This document shows positions 37,129 through 45,205 of a stretch of 64,000 nt of DNA, piece by piece. Positions within the stretch are counted from its first letter, which is position 1, and each line of letters starts with the position of its first letter. Where the stretch lies: NCBI GenBank assembly GCA_041648175.1, contig JBAZPO010000008.1, positions 123,480-187,479 of the forward strand, read 5' to 3'. Position numbers and translations under genes: made by a program. This DNA comes from Desulfobaccales bacterium. Its GTDB lineage: Bacteria; Desulfobacterota; Desulfobaccia; Desulfobaccales; 0-14-0-80-60-11. The notes under the pieces are model-generated. The model searched no databases. It was not told the DNA's origin and was given only the letters and a program-made list of their open reading frames with translations.

Positions 37129-38049
37129 CTAATCTCCTGAGGACCGCGGCATATCGCGATGGGTAAGGGTGAACGGATAATTGTCCCGATTCAGATGTTG
37201 CCCCAGGGCACTGGCGATGACCACTGAGCGGTGCTGCCCTCCGGTACAGCCGATGGCAAAAGTGAGGTGGGTCTTGCCTTCTTCCTGGAAGCGGGGCAGT
37301 AAAAAATCCACAAAGGTGAACAGGTGCTCGAGAAAAGCCTGCGTTTCAGGCTTTTCCAGGACATACTCCCGGACCCCGGGATTTTCGCCGGTTAACGGCT
37401 GCAACTCGTCGACAAAATAGGGGTTGGGTAGGAACCGCACATCCAACACCATGTCAGCTTCCGGAGGAATGCCCTTCTTGTAAGCAAATGAAATGAGATG
37501 GAGCCGCATTCTCTGGCGAGGCAAGAGCTCGGAGTACTCATCCTTGATCAACTCCCGCAGTTGATGGGGGTTATAGTGGGAGCTGTCGATGATACGGTGG
37601 GCCAGTTGGCGCAAGCCTGCCAGGGAATTACGTTCCTGATTCAGAGCCTGGATGATGGTGTCATGGTCCGCCAGGGGGTGCTGACGCCGGGTTTGAGAAA
37701 ACCGCCGGATCAACGTGCCTTCTTCCGCCTCCAGAAAGATAATGTGGAGATGGTAGCCCTGGTCCTCCAGCCCTTTAAAGACCTGGGCGTAATTCTGGAT
37801 GAAGCCTTCGGTACGAACATCCATGACCAGGGCGATCTTGCGTCCATTCTGAATAGCCGGCGACTGCATCTGAAGGAAAGGGGGAAGCAGGCTCAGGGGT
37901 AAGTTGTCGACGCAAAAATAGCCGATATCTTCCAGGGCGCGCAGTACCGTGCTCTTCCCCGAACCGGAAAGCCCGGTAAGGATCAAAACGGCAAAAGGGG
38001 ACAGGTGTTGTGAGCTCGATTCCTGGTGCGGACCGGATGCCTGGGTCAT
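37129..38049 (-). CDS. rapZ: RNase adapter / nucleotide-binding protein RapZ
   Basis: 306 residues. P-loop ILTGLSGSGKSTVLRALEDIG at 23-43 region, CVDNLPLSLLPPFL, VMDVRTEGF, then the C-terminal domain VLDVRFLPNPYF and FAIGCTGGQHRSVVIA that binds small RNA in E. coli. There RapZ controls GlmS synthesis; in other phyla its role is less clear. Gene order rpoN-hpf-ptsN-rapZ is conserved in proteobacteria. Confidence 0.93.
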   Translation of the reverse strand: MTQASGPHQESSSQHLSPFAVLILTGLSGSGKSTVLRALEDIGYFCVDNLPLSLLPPFLQMQSPAIQNGRKIALVMDVRTEGFIQNYAQVFKGLEDQGYHLHIIFLEAEEGTLIRRFSQTRRQHPLADHDTIIQALNQERNSLAGLRQLAHRIIDSSHYNPHQLRELIKDEYSELLPRQRMRLHLISFAYKKGIPPEADMVLDVRFLPNPYFVDELQPLTGENPGVREYVLEKPETQAFLEHLFTFVDFLLPRFQEEGKTHLTFAIGCTGGQHRSVVIASALGQHLNRDNYPFTLTHRDMPRSSGD

Positions 38050-38125
38050 GTTTGCCGGATCTATTCTTTTAGATGACCTGCATGATTCTTATCGGCAGTT
38101 AGAAAAGATAGCGTGAGACCTGAGA

Positions 38126-38587
38126 TTAAAATTCCGCATCGCGCTCGGCGATCAAGCGGTAAATTTCGTCGGCCCCCTCGGCCTTCATCAGGTTGTCCCT
38201 AAACGGCTGGCTCATAAGCATCCGGGAGATCTTGGCCAATGCCTTAAGATGGATACCGGCAGAATTAGCCGGAGCCAGAAGCATGAAAAAAATTTGGGAA
38301 GGCTTGCCGTCCATGGAGTCGAAGTCAACTCCTTTGAGGCTGCGGCCGAAGCATAACAAGAGCTTGGAGAGTTGGGGGAGCTTGCCGTGGGGGATGGCGA
38401 TGTTATCGCCGATGCCGGTACTCCCCAGGCGCTCCCGGTCCAGCAGCACATCCATCACAGTTTGGAGAGAAAGCCCATCGGACCCCGGCGCCAGAGCCTT
38501 GGCCAACTCCTCCAGTACGCCCTTTTTGTTGGTGGCCTGCAAATTGGGTAAGATGCAATTTGGGGCCAGGAGGTCAATAATTTTCAT
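38126..38587 (-). CDS. ptsN: PTS EIIA-Ntr (PtsN)
   Basis: 153 residues from ATG 38587, chosen over 38641 because GGGAG lies just upstream and MKIIDLLAPNCILPNL is the family start. The phosphorylation site is the His in NIAIPHGKLP. Also RERLGSTGIGD and FDSMDGKPSQIFFMLLAPA. Regulatory PTS protein of the nitrogen branch; PtsP and NPr are not in the window. Placed between hpf and rapZ. Confidence 0.92.
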   Translation of the reverse strand: MKIIDLLAPNCILPNLQATNKKGVLEELAKALAPGSDGLSLQTVMDVLLDRERLGSTGIGDNIAIPHGKLPQLSKLLLCFGRSLKGVDFDSMDGKPSQIFFMLLAPANSAGIHLKALAKISRMLMSQPFRDNLMKAEGADEIYRLIAERDAEF

Positions 38588-38603
38588 GCTGCTCCCCAAT
38601 GCT

Positions 38604-39137
38604 CTATCCCAGGTCGGGTTCGACCAGGACAAAGGTGCCATCCTGGCGCCGATATAAGATATGCAAACTGCCGCTGGTCACATTGGTGAAGACCAACAGG
38701 TCATCTTTGCCGCTTTGCATGAGTTCCACCGCATCCGTCAGTTGGAGGGCCGGGACCTCAACGCGTTTACGCCGCAGGGCCGGTAAAGCCGGAGCTTCCT
38801 CGGTTTCGGCTTCGGCCGCGGCAGCGACAGTTGACCTGCTCCGGTCGCCCTTGGGGCCCTTCAGCTTATCCCGAACTTTTTTCAACTGCAAATCGATCTT
38901 GTCCATTACCAGATCGATTGCGGCGTACATGTCCGTGTTCTCTTCTTTGCCTTTGATGATCCGCCCATTATTGTCTATGGTAACATCCGCCAGGTGGCGA
39001 AATTTTTCCAGCCCCAGCACCACATGGGCCTCTACCGGTCCGTCCAGATAGCGGGTGAATTTATTCAACCGGTCCGTCACATAGTTTTTCAAGGCCTCAG
39101 AGGGTTCAATCTGTCTGAAAGTCACGGAAATCTGCAT
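38604..39137 (-). CDS. hpf: ribosome hibernation promoting factor (long form)
   Basis: 177 residues. N-terminal domain (MQISVTFRQIEPSEALKNYV, VEAHVVLGLEKFRHLADVTI, DMYAAIDLVMDKIDLQLKK) sits in the decoding centre; a charged linker and the C-terminal dimerisation domain (MQSGKDDLLVFTNVTSGSLHILYRRQDGT-type) make 100S ribosome dimers. Two-domain length places it in the long HPF class. Directly downstream of rpoN, the usual place. Confidence 0.93.
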   Translation of the reverse strand: MQISVTFRQIEPSEALKNYVTDRLNKFTRYLDGPVEAHVVLGLEKFRHLADVTIDNNGRIIKGKEENTDMYAAIDLVMDKIDLQLKKVRDKLKGPKGDRSRSTVAAAAEAETEEAPALPALRRKRVEVPALQLTDAVELMQSGKDDLLVFTNVTSGSLHILYRRQDGTFVLVEPDLG

Positions 39138-39173
39138 TATTGCCTCCCAAAGGGTTATGCCAAAGGCCCAACA

Positions 39174-40664
39174 TTAAGGGGCGAGATTTTCTGGCTGGCT
39201 CTTCCGCCGGTACACGGGTTTCTTGCGTTTACTGGAAGATAACACCCCCAGCATGCCGCGATATTTGGCCACGGTGCGCCGGGCAATGATCACATCCTGA
39301 CGGCGGAGCATATCGGCAATCTCCTGATCGCTCAAGGGGTTCTCAGGGTCCTCGGATTGCACCATTTGGCGTATCTTTTCCTTGACGGACTCCGAGGCTA
39401 TCTGGTCACCCAAAGACATGTTGATGGCGCTGTTGAAGAAGAACTTAAGATCAAAGACGCCCTGGGGAGTGTATACATATTTGTTGGTGGTGACCCGGCT
39501 GATGGTAGATTCGTGCATCTGCACATCTTCCGCCACCTGGCGCAGGGTCAAAGGTTTCAGATGGGACAGGCCATGATCCAGAAACTCCCGCTGGAACCCC
39601 ACGATGCTTTCCGTCACCCGGTACAAGGTCTTTTGGCGTTGGTGGATGCTGCGAATAAACCAAAGGGCGTTATCCAGGTGCTTTTGAATATAACTCTTGA
39701 CCGAGTCCGGAAGTTTGTCGGGACCCCGCAGGGCCTCCAGATAATACGAGTTAACCCGCAACTTGGGCAGACCGTCGTCATTCAAACGGATGACGTATTC
39801 ATTGCCCACTTTTTCCACGTGGACGTCGGGGTTGATGTAGTCTGCCTCTTCGGAGTCAAACCCCCGGCCGGGCTTGGGCTCCAGGTTGGCGATGAGATCA
39901 CCGGCCTCAACCACCTGCTCCAGGGGCACCTTCAGGTCCCGGGCGATGGCATGGTAATTCTTATTGCCCAGGTTGTTCAGATGGCGGTCAACAATATCCA
40001 GTACCAGGGGATCGGCGACACCCAGCAACTTGAGCTGCAATTGCAAACATTCTTGCAGGGTCCGGGCTGCCACCCCCGGCGGGTCGAAGGTTTGGACGAT
40101 CTCCAGGACCTGCTCTACCCTGGCCGGGTCGATCCCCCCCATCTCGGCAGCAATCTCCTCGGCCGTGACCCTAAGATAACCGTCTTTGTCTATGTTGCCG
40201 ATGATCAACAGCCCGATGGTTTCGCCTTCCTCATCCAGATCCAGTTTGGCCATCTGGAGCTGCCAGATAAGGTGAGATCTCAGCGTGCTCTTTTCCGCAT
40301 TGAGGGATTCAAACGGCAGGGCTTCCCGTTCTTCGTGCTCGCCTACGGGGGTGGGCATGAGGCGATCTTTCAGGAAGCTGTCCCAATCCCACTCTTCCGA
40401 GGCGGATTTGCTTTCTTCGGGTTTAATCTCCTCCGGGGTCGGTTCGCCATCGGCAAGATTCCCCAGCCCTAACTCATCCTCTCCTGCGACTTTTTCTTCT
40501 TCAAACTGATCATCTTCCAGGACCGGGTTGGTTTCCAGGGCCTGGGTGATTTCACCCACCAACTCCATGCGCGACAGTTGCAGCAGCTTAATGGCCTGCT
40601 GCAATTTCTGCGTCATGATGAGGGATTGGGTGAGCTTTAAACTCTGTCTAATTTCCAAGGCCAT
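39174..40664 (-). CDS. rpoN: RNA polymerase sigma-54 factor
   Basis: Alternative sigma factor that needs AAA+ activators and reads -24/-12 promoters. 496 residues: Gln-rich region I (SLKLTQSLIMTQKLQQAIKL), acidic region II, core-binding region III, the HTH (TLRQVAEDVQMHESTISRVT) and the RpoN box ARRTVAKYRGML near the end. Lies between lptB and hpf as in most proteobacteria. No activator gene is seen in the window. Confidence 0.97.
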   Translation of the reverse strand: MALEIRQSLKLTQSLIMTQKLQQAIKLLQLSRMELVGEITQALETNPVLEDDQFEEEKVAGEDELGLGNLADGEPTPEEIKPEESKSASEEWDWDSFLKDRLMPTPVGEHEEREALPFESLNAEKSTLRSHLIWQLQMAKLDLDEEGETIGLLIIGNIDKDGYLRVTAEEIAAEMGGIDPARVEQVLEIVQTFDPPGVAARTLQECLQLQLKLLGVADPLVLDIVDRHLNNLGNKNYHAIARDLKVPLEQVVEAGDLIANLEPKPGRGFDSEEADYINPDVHVEKVGNEYVIRLNDDGLPKLRVNSYYLEALRGPDKLPDSVKSYIQKHLDNALWFIRSIHQRQKTLYRVTESIVGFQREFLDHGLSHLKPLTLRQVAEDVQMHESTISRVTTNKYVYTPQGVFDLKFFFNSAINMSLGDQIASESVKEKIRQMVQSEDPENPLSDQEIADMLRRQDVIIARRTVAKYRGMLGVLSSSKRKKPVYRRKSQPENLAP

Positions 40665-40727
40665 CTGGTCGCCTTATGGACATACCCTTCGTTTTGGGGA
40701 CCCTAACTGCCGCGGCCACCGAAATCA

Positions 40728-41450
40728 TTATAACTTAAAGGTCTCGCCCAAGTAAATTCTTTTGGCCAACTCACTTTGAACCAACTGCGAAGGCGACCCT
40801 TCTTCCAGGATCACGCCTTCATTGAGAATATAAGCCCGGTCGCACACCCCTAGAGCTTCCCGAACATTATGATCAGAAATCAGAACACCCAGGCCTCTAT
40901 CCCTTAACTCCCTGATAATATTTTGTATATCGGTAACTGCCAGGGGGTCGATACCGGCAAAGGGTTCATCCAGGATGATAAAGTGGGGGGCGGTGACCAG
41001 GGCGCGGCTGATCTCCACCCGGCGCCGTTCGCCGCCGGACAAAGCTGAGGCTTTCTGATGAGCCAGATGGCTAATCCGCAGATCTGACAACAGCTTTTCC
41101 AGCCTTTCCTGACGAATATGCAAATCTGGTTCCAAAGTTTCCAGGATCGCCATGATATTTTCGGCCACCGTGAGCTTGCGAAACACGGAAGCCTCCTGGG
41201 GCAGGTATTGCAGCCCCATCCGGGCCCGACGATAAATGGGCAGGAGGGAAATGTCCTCGCCGTCCAGGTAAATCTTGCCGCCGTCCGGTTGCAACAGCCC
41301 CAATATCATGAAAAAGGTGCTGGTTTTTCCGGCTCCATTGGGACCCAGGAGTCCCACCACCTCGCCGCTCTTCACTTCCAGGGAGACGTGGTCCACTACC
41401 GTGTGGCCATCATAACTCTTGGCCAGCGATTCCAGAGTGAGGCGGTGCAT
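40728..41450 (-). CDS. lptB: LPS export ABC transporter ATPase LptB
   Basis: Cytoplasmic ATPase powering LPS extraction with LptF/LptG. 240 residues: Walker A LLGPNGAGKTSTFF, Q-loop LQYLPQEASVFRKLTVAENI (LptB-specific), signature LSGGERRRVEISRAL, Walker B FIILDEPFAGIDPLAVTDIQ and the switch His in ISDHNVREAL. LptF and LptG are not in the window. Confidence 0.95.
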   Translation of the reverse strand: MHRLTLESLAKSYDGHTVVDHVSLEVKSGEVVGLLGPNGAGKTSTFFMILGLLQPDGGKIYLDGEDISLLPIYRRARMGLQYLPQEASVFRKLTVAENIMAILETLEPDLHIRQERLEKLLSDLRISHLAHQKASALSGGERRRVEISRALVTAPHFIILDEPFAGIDPLAVTDIQNIIRELRDRGLGVLISDHNVREALGVCDRAYILNEGVILEEGSPSQLVQSELAKRIYLGETFKL

Positions 41451-41453
41451 ATT

Positions 41454-42098
41454 CTAAGGTTGGCGTCCCTTCGTGGTCTTAGGGCTAAAAGGCAGGTTGG
41501 TTTTACCTTCGGGGCTCCCCTTGGAGTAGAGCAAGGCTTCCACACGGCGCTGGGGTGAACTTTCCACCAGCACCTTATTGGTCTTGAGGTTGAAAACGAT
41601 CCGTTCCCCCTTCAGGGTATTTTCGGCCTGCCATAACTGGGGGTTGCCCCGGAGCACCACCTCATCTTTGTCCTTATAGTAAATGGCCTCGTCGCCGGTG
41701 GCCACCCGGTCCGCCTGTACGAAACGCACCTGGCCCTTGGCCACGATGCGGTCGATTTTGCCGGCTCCCAAATCCCCCAACGGCGACTGCTCCGCGGGTT
41801 CCTGAGGCGGCTTGGCCGCAGCTTTGGGCTTGGCCGGTTCCTTCTTCAAATAGACCAGCAATTTATCGGAGTATAAGGTGGATTCACCGTACAGGGATTT
41901 TACCTGGCCGCTGAAAATGATAACCCCTTCTTTCTGATCGGCCTCCAGGCGGGTGGCGGTGATGCGCAGCGGTATTTCTTTCTCCGTGGCCGGGGGTTTG
42001 GGCGGAGCGCCATAACCCAGGGACAAATCCATGAGGCACACCAGGAGGAATCCGGCGGATATCAAAAAACGGTGGGGCTTCACGGCTTGACCCTCCAA
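41454..42098 (-). CDS. lptA: periplasmic LPS bridge protein LptA
   Basis: 214 residues with a signal peptide (HRFLISAGFLLVCLMDLSLG) and an OstA-type beta-jellyroll: PLRITATRLEADQKEGVIIFSG, YGESTLYSDKLLVYLKK, KIDRIVAKGQVRFVQADRVATGDEAIYY, VVLRGNPQLWQAENTLKGERI. LptA forms the periplasmic bridge carrying LPS. The Pro/Lys insert in the middle is mildly long. Start overlaps the lptC end by 19 bp. Confidence 0.85.
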   Translation of the reverse strand: MEGQAVKPHRFLISAGFLLVCLMDLSLGYGAPPKPPATEKEIPLRITATRLEADQKEGVIIFSGQVKSLYGESTLYSDKLLVYLKKEPAKPKAAAKPPQEPAEQSPLGDLGAGKIDRIVAKGQVRFVQADRVATGDEAIYYKDKDEVVLRGNPQLWQAENTLKGERIVFNLKTNKVLVESSPQRRVEALLYSKGSPEGKTNLPFSPKTTKGRQP

Positions 42099-42664
42099 TC
42101 CCGGACCTTTAATTCGGTGAGGCGGTGCTGAGCCATAATGAGCTTTTTTGCGGCCAGTTCCACCCGCAACTCCTTGCCTTCCACCCTTAGGCTCGGTTCC
42201 ATGATCACCACATCCTGGGGCGCGAGCAGGACCCGCTCGTCGGGGAGATAGGTGGCTTCAATGGTCTCAATCGTCAGATCGCCGCGTCGCATCTCGACAT
42301 GTCCCTTCAGGGTCAAGACCCGGGTTTTGGTATTGAACAGGCCATCATCGGCTTTGACCCGGATGTCTTCGCCGGGACCGAAGAATTCCACCCGCACGCC
42401 GCTGATGCTGACCGTAGCCAGGTCCGGATGAAAATCCGCCTTCTTGGCCTCCAGGACCCAGCGCTTGTCGCCTTCATGAATCTCGGTAAGGGAGAGGCCC
42501 TCCATCCGAGGAGTCTTAACCTGGGCGGGTTTGGGAGGCGGCGGCGGCGGTTTATTGCCGAAGAGTCCCCAGGCGCCCAGTCCTAATACTATTACGGTTC
42601 CCAGTACCCAGAGCCACCTTTTGCGGCTCCAGGTTGACGGTCCCCTGCCTACCATATTTTTCAT
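42080..42664 (-). CDS. lptC: LPS export protein LptC
   Basis: Bitopic inner-membrane protein handing LPS to LptA. 194 residues from ATG 42664 (MKNMVGRGPSTW); the upstream open frame to 42775 is not supported by an RBS. One transmembrane helix (KRWLWVLGTVIVLGLGAWGLF), then a Pro-rich stretch and the jellyroll with LSLTEIHEGDKRWVLEAKKADF and VLTLKGHVEMRRGDLTIETIEA. Order kdsC-lptC-lptA-lptB fits. Confidence 0.85.
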   Translation of the reverse strand: MKNMVGRGPSTWSRKRWLWVLGTVIVLGLGAWGLFGNKPPPPPPKPAQVKTPRMEGLSLTEIHEGDKRWVLEAKKADFHPDLATVSISGVRVEFFGPGEDIRVKADDGLFNTKTRVLTLKGHVEMRRGDLTIETIEATYLPDERVLLAPQDVVIMEPSLRVEGKELRVELAAKKLIMAQHRLTELKVRDWRVKP

Positions 42665-42803
42665 GCCAAATTCAGCGCTTTTTCCTTGAATTATATTAGG
42701 GGTGAGGGAGCGTGTAAAGGTATATCTGGCCGCGCCAAGGGCCTGTTCGGGAACCAGCAGAAAAATGTGGGACAACTATCACGGGGTTTCCGGTGCTTAC
42801 ATT

Positions 42804-43349
42804 TTACGGCCCCAGCCACGGGCTCAGGAGTTCTGCCCACTTGCCCCGGGCCTTCAGGAGCAAATCGCAGACTTCGCGGACCGCGCCGGTGCCGCCCGGA
42901 AGTGAGGTGACCCAATGGGCCGCAGCCCTAACCTCCGGGACGGCATCGGCCACCGCCACTCCAAGCCCCACACGGTGGAACAGGGGCAGGTCCACCAGGT
43001 CGTCGCCCACTGCGGCCACCTCAGCCGGGGCCAGATTCAGGGCCGCCAGGAGTTCTTCCAAAATGGCGACTTTATCCCGGACGCCCTCATAGAAGCGGCT
43101 GATTCCCAGCTCCCGGGCCCGGTGAAACGCGGCGTCGGAGCGGCGGCCCGAGACCATCGCCACCTCGATGCCACCCCGCTGGGCCATCTTGATGCCGTGG
43201 CCGTCCCGGACGTGAAAGACCTTAAGAGTTTCGCCTTTGGCATCGAAATAGAGGCGCCCGTCAGTGAGAACCCCGTCGATGTCCAGGATCAGCAGGCGGA
43301 TGGCTTGGGAGCGCTGCCATACTTCCGGGGGATAATCGTGAGAATTCAT
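42804..43349 (-). CDS. kdsC: 3-deoxy-D-manno-octulosonate 8-phosphate phosphatase
   Basis: HAD-family phosphatase making free Kdo. 181 residues from ATG 43349 (AAGGAA 5 bp upstream; the alternative ATG at 43379 lacks one). Motif I LLILDIDGVLTDGRLYF, HVRDGHGIKMAQRGGIEVAMVSGR (motif II Ser), and VAAVGDDLVDLPLFHRVGLGVAVADA (motif IV). Lies between kdsA and lptC. kdsD and kdsB, the flanking steps, are not in the window. Confidence 0.93.
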   Translation of the reverse strand: MNSHDYPPEVWQRSQAIRLLILDIDGVLTDGRLYFDAKGETLKVFHVRDGHGIKMAQRGGIEVAMVSGRRSDAAFHRARELGISRFYEGVRDKVAILEELLAALNLAPAEVAAVGDDLVDLPLFHRVGLGVAVADAVPEVRAAAHWVTSLPGGTGAVREVCDLLLKARGKWAELLSPWLGP

Positions 43350-43386
43350 CTGATTCCTTTTCTGAACCTTTATATCCATTAAGCTG

Positions 43387-43413
43387 CAGGGCGGGTTTAA
43401 AACCCGTCCCTAC
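43387..43413. repeat. palindrome with GGGTTTAAAACCC core and CCCTAC tail
   Basis: AGGGCGGGTTT/AAAACCCGTCCCT, nearly perfect, followed by TACA. It shares its core with the palindrome at 34629 and, more loosely, with 24518. Lies in the kdsA-kdsC spacer. Confidence 0.6.
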
Positions 43414-43439
43414 ATTGGTCGGAATAGCTGTAAATTGAG

Positions 43440-44264
43440 TTAACCCTGCTCTTGAATGGTACGATGTAGGGCCGCAAGTTTCCGCCACAAGGGTAGGACC
43501 TCGGACAATAGCAGGGAATTGGGACCGTCGCAGAGGGCCGCGTCGGGGTCGGGATGGACCTCCATGAATAGGGCATCCACCCCCGCGGCCACCCCGGCTC
43601 GGGCGAGCAGGGGGATATACTCCCGTTGGCCGCCGGAGCAGGTGCCCTGGCCGCCGGGCAACTGGACGCTGTGGGTTACGTCCAGGACCACGGGGCAGCC
43701 CAGGCCCCGCATAATGGGGAGGCTGCGAAAATCCACCACCAGGTTGTTATAGCCGAACGTGGCGCCCCGCTCGGTCAGGAGCACCCGCCGATTGCCGGCG
43801 GCAAAAACCTTGTCCACCGCCTGGCCCATGTCCCAGGGAGCCATAAACTGGCCTTTTTTGATATTTACCACCTTGCCGGTTTGCGCTGCGGCCACCAGCA
43901 GATCGGTCTGGCGGCAGAGAAAGGCCGGAATCTGGAGGACATCCAAGACTTCAGCCGCGGGCGCGACGTCCGCCACCTGATGCACGTCGGAGATCACCGG
44001 CAGACCCACTTCGTCTTTCACCCGGGCCAGGATTTCCAGGCCTTGTTGCAGGCCCGGCCCCCGAAAGGAGGTGACCGAGGTGCGATTGGCCTTATCGTAG
44101 GAGGATTTGAAGATCAGCGGCAGGTTAAGCTCCTGCGCATAGTCCTTCAAAGTCCGGGCGATGTGCAGGGTGGCGTCTGCGGACTCGATGACGCAGGGCC
44201 CGGCGATCATGACTAAATCGCCGTTTCCAACCATGAAATCAGAAATGAGAACTTTGCCGCTCAT
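43440..44264 (-). CDS. kdsA: 3-deoxy-8-phosphooctulonate synthase
   Basis: Condenses PEP with arabinose 5-phosphate for Kdo. 274 residues of the DAHP synthase type I fold: MIAGPCVIESADATLH, LIFKSSYDKANRTSV, GLPVISDVHQ, QIPAFLCRQTDLLVAAA, VNIKKGQFMAPWDM, LTERGATFGYNNLVVDFRS and FMEVHPDPDAALCDGPNSL. KdsA wording is clear (FGYNNLV, DGPNSL). Confidence 0.96.
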   Translation of the reverse strand: MSGKVLISDFMVGNGDLVMIAGPCVIESADATLHIARTLKDYAQELNLPLIFKSSYDKANRTSVTSFRGPGLQQGLEILARVKDEVGLPVISDVHQVADVAPAAEVLDVLQIPAFLCRQTDLLVAAAQTGKVVNIKKGQFMAPWDMGQAVDKVFAAGNRRVLLTERGATFGYNNLVVDFRSLPIMRGLGCPVVLDVTHSVQLPGGQGTCSGGQREYIPLLARAGVAAGVDALFMEVHPDPDAALCDGPNSLLLSEVLPLWRKLAALHRTIQEQG

Positions 44265-44316
44265 GGAATTTTAGAGGTCAGGGGTTTGGGGTCAGGAAAA
44301 TCTTTCTCAAGGGGGT

Positions 44317-45177
44317 TCATTTCTTAAAATCATCAAAGAATTTTTCGTCTACGTCAAATGTGGTTCTTGGAATAAGACCGAGTTGCAGCTGCTCAAACAT
44401 TTGTACCAGTACGTCTCCGTCCACTAATTCTATCGGTGGCGCTCCATCTCTCCGAGCCTCTTTCTTGGCTTCAAGAGTGAATGTTCCAGTGGTAATGATG
44501 ATGCCTTTGTCGGCTCTCCCCATCATTGCTCCTCGGAAATCTCTTACCTGCGATGGGGTTACTGCCCCCTGATAGCGTTTACATTGGAACAGAACATTAA
44601 AACTCACAAAGGCATTCACCTGCAGAATACCTACGCCATCTATTCCTCCGTCACCTGTTTTTCCCGTAACAGCTACCTTCTGAAAACCGGATTCTCTCAA
44701 TAATCTTTGGCTGAGGCGTTCAAATCCGCTAGGTGGCAGTGATTTAATGAGGTTTAATAAATTGGTTCGATGATCCGGAGGTTCAACTTCCTCTTCTAAT
44801 TCCCCAGCGGGAGGTTTGCTTAGGTCTTTGGGTTTCTTCCCCTTTGTAAAACTCTTATGGACTGCTTTAAATATCCCAAAGGAATCAAAGGCCATGGCAT
44901 CAGTGGATAGCCCTTTTTCAGTGAGGCTCCAGACGCCGCGTTTTGAAGAATCTATATAACCCGCGCTTGCTAAATAAAATCGAGCCCATTGAATTTGATT
45001 ACGAACGCGTGATTGCCCACCTTTAAGTGTCACCTCTTGTTCTGATTCCGGTATGCCCATTTTTTCGATAACATGATCAATGACTTCAGCAGCTGTTCCT
45101 GATCCCCCTGTCTCTTGGAGGACTTCAATGATGGGCTTAAAGAAACGAACAAACTGAGACCCCTTATGATTGCTCAT
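44317..45177 (-). CDS. Mrr-type restriction endonuclease
   Basis: 286 residues. The N-terminal part (FVRFFKPIIEVLQETGGSGTAAEVIDHVIEKMG...) is the winged-helix Mrr_N domain (about residues 1-90); a charged linker follows; the C-terminal half is the PD-(D/E)xK nuclease: FERLSQRLLRESGF, GDGGIDGVG (Asp) and FQCKRYQGAVTPSQVRDFRGAM (Q-x-K). Mrr proteins cut methylated DNA. No methylase lies beside it, which fits type IV behaviour. The gene is noticeably poorer in G+C than its neighbours and sits between pyrG and kdsA, so it looks inserted into the conserved Kdo/CTP cluster. Start ATG 45177. Confidence 0.88.
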   Translation of the reverse strand: MSNHKGSQFVRFFKPIIEVLQETGGSGTAAEVIDHVIEKMGIPESEQEVTLKGGQSRVRNQIQWARFYLASAGYIDSSKRGVWSLTEKGLSTDAMAFDSFGIFKAVHKSFTKGKKPKDLSKPPAGELEEEVEPPDHRTNLLNLIKSLPPSGFERLSQRLLRESGFQKVAVTGKTGDGGIDGVGILQVNAFVSFNVLFQCKRYQGAVTPSQVRDFRGAMMGRADKGIIITTGTFTLEAKKEARRDGAPPIELVDGDVLVQMFEQLQLGLIPRTTFDVDEKFFDDFKK

Positions 45178-45205
45178 GTTGACACGTCCGCAATATCTAT
45201 CTCCC

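Noticed and set aside
39357..40472. 371-codon plus-strand open frame opposite rpoN
   Set aside because: Mirror frame of rpoN; no RBS, no family features.
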